A DNA stretch of 64,000 nt, taken from NCBI RefSeq assembly GCF_029543245.1, contig NZ_JARQWV010000007.1, forward strand, positions 173,104 to 237,103, in the 5' to 3' direction. Source of the stretch: Caulobacter endophyticus. Lineage in GTDB: Bacteria; Pseudomonadota; Alphaproteobacteria; Caulobacterales; Caulobacteraceae. The position numbers were made by a program, and so were the translations under genes. This document shows, piece after piece, positions 59,497 through 64,000 of this stretch. Below the pieces are notes generated by a model. That model did not search any database, was not told where the DNA came from, and was given only the letters and a program-made list of their open reading frames with translations. Each line of letters begins with the position of its first letter. The stretch's first letter is position 1.

Positions 59497-60591
59497 CTAG
59501 AGCGCCTCCAGCCCCGCCTCGACCGAGGCCATGTCCGGCGGCAGGGGGGTCTCGAAGCTAAGGCTTTGCCCCGTCACCGGATGGACGAAGCCCAGCAGGG
59601 CCGCGTGCAGGGCCTGGCGGGCGAAGCCGGTCTCGACCAGGATCGCCTTGACCGGGGCGGCGGGGGCGCCGGCGCCGTAGACCGGATCGCCCAGGCACGG
59701 CGAACCCTTGCTGGCCATGTGGACGCGGATCTGGTGGGTGCGGCCGGTCTCCAGCCGGCACGACACCCGGGCGGCCAGCGGCTTTGCGCCGTCGCCGCCG
59801 AACGTGCGCTCGACCTTGTAGTGGGTGACCGCCTCGCGGCCGCCGCTCTTCAGCACCGCCATCTTCTTGCGGTCGTGCGGCGAGCGGCCCAGGCGCGTCT
59901 CGATCGTACCCGACGACGGATGCGGCGCCCCGCGCACCAGGGCCACGTACATGCGGTCGATGTCGTGGGTGGCGAACAGGGCCGACAGGCCGCGATGGGC
60001 CGCGTCGCTCTTGGCCGCGACCATCACGCCGGAGGTCTCCTTGTCCAGCCGGTGGACGATGCCCGGCCGGGCCACGCCGCCGACGCCCGACAGGCTGTCG
60101 CCGCAGTGATGCAGCAGGGCGTTGACCAGGGTGCCGGTCTCGCTGCCGGGAGCCGGGTGCACGGCCATGCCGGCCGGCTTGTCGACCACGATCAGGTGGG
60201 CGTCTTCATAGAGCACGCTGAGCGGAATGGCCTCGGGCTGCGGGATCGCCGGCGCGGGCGGCGGCTCGACCACCAGATAGTCGCCGGCCTGGGCCTTGGC
60301 CGAGCCGTTGGTCAACGCCTGCGGCTGGCCGTCCGCCCCGAGCCGGAAGACCCGCCCCTCGGCCATCAGGGCTTGCAGCCTGGCGCGCGACAGGTCGTCG
60401 AACAGCACGGCCAGCGCCTTGTCCAGCCGCTGGCCGACGAGATCTCCGTCGAGACGGCCTTGCAGGCGGCGCTCGCCCGCCGTATCGGCGGCGCTTCCGT
60501 CGTCGGGGGCGTCCAGCAGGTCCTCGATCTCGTCGTCGGCGTCGGCCAAGGGTTTCACGGCTCCTTCACAACCCCGTCGCGTGGGCGACAC
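59497..60591 (-). CDS. rluD: RluD-family 23S rRNA pseudouridine synthase
   Basis: A 364-residue enzyme that isomerises uridines in 23S rRNA. The N-terminal S4-like domain (about 50-110) is followed by the catalytic domain with LYEDAHLIVVDKPAGMAVHPA, the catalytic Asp183 in GIVHRLDKETSG, and RLETGRTHQIRVHMASKGSP. An N-terminal extension of about 40 acidic residues is unusual, but a shorter start has no better ribosome site. RluD versus RluC or another family member cannot be separated with certainty, but the HRLDKETSG form and RTHQIRVH motif fit RluD. Confidence 0.88.
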   Translation of the reverse strand: MSPTRRGCEGAVKPLADADDEIEDLLDAPDDGSAADTAGERRLQGRLDGDLVGQRLDKALAVLFDDLSRARLQALMAEGRVFRLGADGQPQALTNGSAKAQAGDYLVVEPPPAPAIPQPEAIPLSVLYEDAHLIVVDKPAGMAVHPAPGSETGTLVNALLHHCGDSLSGVGGVARPGIVHRLDKETSGVMVAAKSDAAHRGLSALFATHDIDRMYVALVRGAPHPSSGTIETRLGRSPHDRKKMAVLKSGGREAVTHYKVERTFGGDGAKPLAARVSCRLETGRTHQIRVHMASKGSPCLGDPVYGAGAPAAPVKAILVETGFARQALHAALLGFVHPVTGQSLSFETPLPPDMASVEAGLEAL

Positions 60592-60642
60592 GGCCGCTCC
60601 CTAGGGGCGAGGCCTCGTACAGTTGTTGGAGGGGAATAGTCC

Positions 60643-62979
60643 ATGCGCGCCATCCGCACCACCTCGCTCGCCGGAGCCAGCCTGCTGGCCCTCAGCCTCG
60701 CCGGTCAGGCGATCGCCGCCGACGCCCCGGCCTCGACCGAGGTGCAGGAAGTGGTCGTCACCGCCCAGAAGCGCGAGCAGAGCGTGCTGGACGTGCCGAT
60801 CGCGCTGACCGCCTATTCGGGCGAGACGCTGGAAGCGCTGGGCCTGCAGGAGTTCGAGGAGCTGGGCCAGTTCGTGCCGGGCTTCGACGTGCAGAACCAG
60901 TCGCCTAACAACCCCGGCTTCGTGATGCGCGGCATCACCTCCGACAGCGGCGAGGCCACCACCGAGCCGCGCGTGTCGGTCTATCAGGACGGCGTGTCGA
61001 TCTCGAAGTCGCGCGGTTCCTACGTCGAGCTCTTCGACCTGGAGCGCGTCGAGATCGCCAAGGGGCCGCAGTCGACCCTCTATGGTCGCGGCGCCCTGAT
61101 CGGCGCCGTCAACATCATCCAGGCCAAGGCCAGGCACGACGCCGCCGCCAACCTGAAGATCGAGGCCGGCGACAACGGCTACGCCCTGATCGAGGGCATG
61201 GTGAACGTGCCGATCGGCGAGGCCCTGGCGGTGCGCGTGGCCGCCCGCTCCAAGAAGCGCGACGGCTATGTGGAGAACCTGCTGGGCGGTGAGGACTTCA
61301 ACTCCACTGACACCCAGGCCGTGCGCGTGGCCATCGCCTACGACCCGGGCGACCGCTTCAAGCTGGACGTGCTCTATAACTACCAGCAGGACAATCCGTC
61401 GGGCACCTCGTTCAAGTCGCTGACCTACGCCCCGACCAACCCGCAGACCGGCGCGGTGCTCGGTGATCGCGGCCGCAATTCCGGCGCGGCGCTGTCGACC
61501 GTCGAGGGCTTCGAGAACAACCAGGAACTGGGCCTGAACCGTCGCCTGTGGAGCCTGACGGCCCTGGCCAGCTACAAGCTCAATGACAAGTTCACGCTGA
61601 ACTCGACCTCGGCCTACCGCTACTTCACCGGCGAGGAAGTGTTCGATCCGGACGGCTTCTCGCTGCCGATGCTGACCTTCGCCGAGGACGCGCAAGGCAA
61701 GTCGGCCAGCCAGGAATTCCGCCTCAACTACGACGCCGGCGGCCGCGTCACCGCCTTCGGCGGCGCCAGCTGGTTCTGGGAAGACGGCAGCCAGCGCGTG
61801 CCGATGCTGATCAACGAGAAGGTCGCCGGCCTCTTCCTGACCGGCCAGCTGCCGATCCCCAACGCCCTGCCGATGTCGGTGATCAACGTCCTGCCGGCGC
61901 TGGCGGCCCTGCCGTCGGCTCGCCGCGAGGAATACACCAACTACGGCGAGACCAACTCCTACGACGTGTTCGGCGACGTCACCTTCAAGGCCACCGACCG
62001 CCTCGAGCTGACCGCCGGCGCCCGCTACACCTATGACGACAAGACCAGCGGCTACGGCGCCACGATGAGCGGTCCGTCGATCATCATGCTGGCCCAGACC
62101 GGAACCCAGCGCGGCCTGATCGTGCAGCCCACCCTGAACGGCAAGGCCCAGTACCAGGACTTCACCGACAACGGCGTCACCTATCGCCTGGTGGCCCGCT
62201 ACAAGGCGGCCGACAACACCAGCCTGTACGGCTCGGTCTCGACCGGCCGCCGGCCCAAGGTGCTGGCCGGCAGCAACGGAACGCCGGGCGCGGCGGCGAC
62301 CTTCCGCGAGGTGGCGGCCGAGGAGGTCACCTCCTACGAGGCCGGCGCCAAGACCGCCCTGCTGGACCGTCGCCTGACCCTGGAAGGCGCGATCTACCGC
62401 TACGACTACGAGAACTTCCAGACCAGCCAGCGCACCGACTCCGGCCAGGTGATCCCGCTGAACGCCGGCGAGGCCAAAGCCACCGGCTTCGAGGGCCAGG
62501 CCAACTTCCAGGCGACCTCGAACCTGCTGGTCTTCGCCACCTACGGCTACAGCCACGCCCGCTTCGGCAACGGCCTGTTCGACGGCAACCACTTCCGCCT
62601 GTCGCCCGACCACCAAGCCTCGATCGGCGTGAAGGCCGGCTTCGATACCGGGATCGGCCGCTTCACCCTGATCCCGACCTACACCTGGCAGTCGGAAATG
62701 TTCTTCGACAACAACAACGACATCGCCGCCCTGCAGACCACCACCGGGGTGATCAAGGACACGGTGCAGGACGAGGTGCAGAAGGCCTACGGCCTCCTGA
62801 ACCTGCGCCTGACCTGGCAGCCGGAAAACAGCCCTCTGACCTTCGGCGCCTTCGCCACCAACGTGCTGAAGCAGAAGTACATCAAGGACGCCGGCAACAC
62901 CGGCGACGCCTTCGGCATCCCCACCTTCATCGCCGGCGAACCGCGCTTCGTGGGCGTGTCGGTGTCGATCAAGCGGTAG
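60643..62979 (+). CDS. TonB-dependent outer-membrane receptor
   Basis: A 778-residue receptor with GGAGGGG upstream, a signal peptide ending QAIAAD, and a TonB-box-like QEVVVTAQKREQSVLDVP. The plug contains FVMRGITSD, VYQDGVSISKSRGS and VEIAKGPQSTLYGRGALIGAVNI, and the rest is a 22-strand-type barrel ending VGVSVSIKR. The final residue is Arg instead of the usual Phe, which is odd for the barrel-assembly signal. No metabolic genes flank it, so its substrate (siderophore, sugar or vitamin) is unknown. Confidence 0.92.
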   Translation: MRAIRTTSLAGASLLALSLAGQAIAADAPASTEVQEVVVTAQKREQSVLDVPIALTAYSGETLEALGLQEFEELGQFVPGFDVQNQSPNNPGFVMRGITSDSGEATTEPRVSVYQDGVSISKSRGSYVELFDLERVEIAKGPQSTLYGRGALIGAVNIIQAKARHDAAANLKIEAGDNGYALIEGMVNVPIGEALAVRVAARSKKRDGYVENLLGGEDFNSTDTQAVRVAIAYDPGDRFKLDVLYNYQQDNPSGTSFKSLTYAPTNPQTGAVLGDRGRNSGAALSTVEGFENNQELGLNRRLWSLTALASYKLNDKFTLNSTSAYRYFTGEEVFDPDGFSLPMLTFAEDAQGKSASQEFRLNYDAGGRVTAFGGASWFWEDGSQRVPMLINEKVAGLFLTGQLPIPNALPMSVINVLPALAALPSARREEYTNYGETNSYDVFGDVTFKATDRLELTAGARYTYDDKTSGYGATMSGPSIIMLAQTGTQRGLIVQPTLNGKAQYQDFTDNGVTYRLVARYKAADNTSLYGSVSTGRRPKVLAGSNGTPGAAATFREVAAEEVTSYEAGAKTALLDRRLTLEGAIYRYDYENFQTSQRTDSGQVIPLNAGEAKATGFEGQANFQATSNLLVFATYGYSHARFGNGLFDGNHFRLSPDHQASIGVKAGFDTGIGRFTLIPTYTWQSEMFFDNNNDIAALQTTTGVIKDTVQDEVQKAYGLLNLRLTWQPENSPLTFGAFATNVLKQKYIKDAGNTGDAFGIPTFIAGEPRFVGVSVSIKR

Positions 62980-63012
62980 GGGAGCGGGCCGCCTTGCGAG
63001 GAACCTCCCTTA

Positions 63013-63087
63013 GGGACCACTGCATTACGCCTTGCAGCGAGCGCTGCTGGACGCAGATCGGTGGTTCTGAGGCCCCCGATAGGAGGT
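63013..63087 (+). repeat. 75-bp direct repeat, copy 1
   Basis: This stretch is identical base for base to 63926-64000. It begins GGGACCACTGCATTACG, contains the small dyad GCAGCG-AG-CGCTGC, and lies between the TonB receptor and the transposase remnant. Confidence 0.97.
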
Positions 63088-63119
63088 TTCGAGGCGATCA
63101 GGACGGACGGGTGGCGTGA

Positions 63120-63859
63120 TCAGGCCGTCAGTACGGCGACGCGGCGCAGGTTGAAGGCCATGGCGGTGAGCAGCACCTGGCCGGCGGCCTTGGCCAGACC
63201 GAGGTAGCGCATCCTTGTCAGGCCCATGCGGCGCTTCCAGGTGGCGAAGGTGGTCTCCACGGCGGCGCGACGACGGGCGATCAGGTCGTTGAGGCGCTTC
63301 TGGCGATCGCTCAGGGGATGATAGCGGTTGGGGCGCCGCGACGCTTGGCGAAGGCGGCGTCGGGATCCCTGGCCTGGGCCAGGGCCTCCTGGCCGCCCCG
63401 GGGGCGCGGCGTGGCCGCCTCGATCAAGGTGGCGTCCAGCATCGCGCCCTGCTTGAGCACCAGGCCCGCGCCTTCCAGCTGGCGGTCCAGTTCGTCGAAC
63501 AGCCGCTCCAGAAGCCGCTGGCTCACCAGCCGGTTGCGGAACCGGCACAGCGTCGTGTGATCGGGAACCGCGTCCTCCAGGCTCAGCCCCACGAACCGGT
63601 TGAACGACAGGCTGTCGCCAAGCCGAAATTCCAGCTCAGCGTCCGACAGCCCATACCAGGCCTGCAGCAGCAGCGCCTTGAACAGCAGCAGCGGCCGATA
63701 GCCCGGGCGTCCCGGTCCATCCTCGCGAAGACCCGCCAAAGCCTTCTCGAAACCCGACCAGTCCACCAGCGCCGACACCCGCTCCAGCGCCGCGCTGCCC
63801 GGCCGATGACCCGCGCCGATCTCCCCAAATCCAAGCTGCCCCGTCGCCTTCACCGACAT
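63120..63859 (-). pseudogene. IS5-family transposase, deleted and frameshifted
   Basis: The N-terminal two-thirds starts at 63859 (SVKATGQLGFGEIGAGHRP) and contains ALVDWSGFE, RPLLLFKALLLQAWYGLSDA and the first catalytic Asp region AMLDATLIEAA. This frame stops at 63311. The C-terminal part is in another frame and resumes as NRYHPLSDRQKRLNDLIARRRAAVETTFATWKRR with the usual catalytic Glu region, ending NLRRVAVLTA at 63120. The middle part that should include the second catalytic Asp is missing. About 100 residues are lost compared with related transposases. The copy is therefore dead but could be moved in trans. Confidence 0.85.
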
Positions 63860-63925
63860 CCGCAATCCTCTCGCCTCCACAGCAAGGAATCACAGCCAGC
63901 CAATTTCGCAACAGTCCCCCTATGG

Positions 63926-64000
63926 GGGACCACTGCATTACGCCTTGCAGCGAGCGCTGCTGGACGCAGATCGGTGGTTCTGAGGCCCCCGATAGGAGGT
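63926..64000 (+). repeat. 75-bp direct repeat, copy 2 (runs off the window)
   Basis: The second copy of the 75 bases at 63013-63087, identical through the last base of the window. It probably continues as another copy of the same element. Confidence 0.97.

Larger units (their letters stand above)
63013..63920. mobile_element. Internally deleted IS5-family insertion sequence
   Basis: The element has a minus-strand transposase remnant. Its ends carry an imperfect terminal repeat: GGGAC-x3-TGC at the left and, read inwards from the right, GGGAC-TGT-TGCGAA. TA dinucleotides at 63011-63012 and 63921-63922 may be the target duplication. The exact boundaries are inferred. A second copy of the left end begins at 63926, so there is a tandem or repeated element that leaves the window. 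Confidence 0.7.

Overview
The window looks like a chromosomal segment of a Caulobacter-type alphaproteobacterium. The GC content is high, and the order mcp, STAS, cheY, cheA, cheW, cheR, cheB matches the chemotaxis cluster known from Caulobacter crescentus. A complete N-acetylglucosamine/chitin utilisation locus lies nearby, and there are large TonB-dependent receptors with a VVVT[GA] N-terminal box. These assignments rest on recognition of families and gene order; no search was run.

Region by region: (1) 1-6623, minus strand: one compact che operon, with cheB cut by the window edge. (2) 6624-15363: a small secreted TonB_C-like protein, a globin-coupled chemoreceptor, an acyl-CoA dehydrogenase, a subtilisin-like lipoprotein with a poly-proline tract, an APC amino-acid permease, a DUF6356 protein and a divergent Lrp/AsnC regulator. 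(3) 15364-28192: GlcNAc use. It holds nagA, an isomerising SIS-type GlcN-6-P deaminase and a GntR/UTRA repressor on the minus strand; divergently, a TonB-dependent receptor, a GH20 hexosaminidase, an EIIA-HPr-EI fusion and an EIIC with two EIIB domains. Together they would carry chito-oligosaccharide from outer-membrane uptake to fructose-6-P. (4) 28351-30754: an MFS exporter with a divergent LacI regulator.

(5) 30968-42702 is the most unusual part: two converging operons that look like an undescribed biosynthesis/export system. The plus-strand operon begins with a protein carrying a double-glycine leader. It continues with a secreted alpha/beta hydrolase, a TPR-glycosyltransferase-like protein, a free-standing NRPS condensation domain, a beta-lactamase-fold hydrolase whose nucleophile position is Cys instead of Ser, and an AMP-forming ligase. 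The last three genes are joined to their upstream neighbours by 4-nt ATGA overlaps. The minus-strand operon supplies a membrane fusion protein, a C39 peptidase-containing ABC transporter able to cut double-glycine leaders, and a free acyl/peptidyl carrier protein. The two operons meet in a shared CTAG.

(6) 42926-56146 is a second unusual locus. A plus-strand four-gene membrane operon (coiled-coil membrane protein, VWA-like protein, TPR membrane protein, small Gly/Asp-rich protein) is followed by an OmpA-domain protein. Facing it is a minus-strand series: a periplasmic caspase-like peptidase, two CsgG-like proteins, two related secreted repeat proteins with curlin-like character, a DUF4384 protein, a Lon-like Ser/Lys protease domain on a membrane anchor, an unknown protein and a divergent sigma-like protein. 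I infer a curli/Hfa-like surface fibre or adhesin system with its own proteolytic and transcriptional control.

(7) 56399-64000: a tRNA-Ser(CGA), housekeeping and hypothetical genes (hotdog thioesterase, a metallo-beta-lactamase fold that has lost metal ligands, RluD), another TonB-dependent receptor, and an internally deleted IS5-type element bounded by a 75-bp direct repeat that runs off the window.
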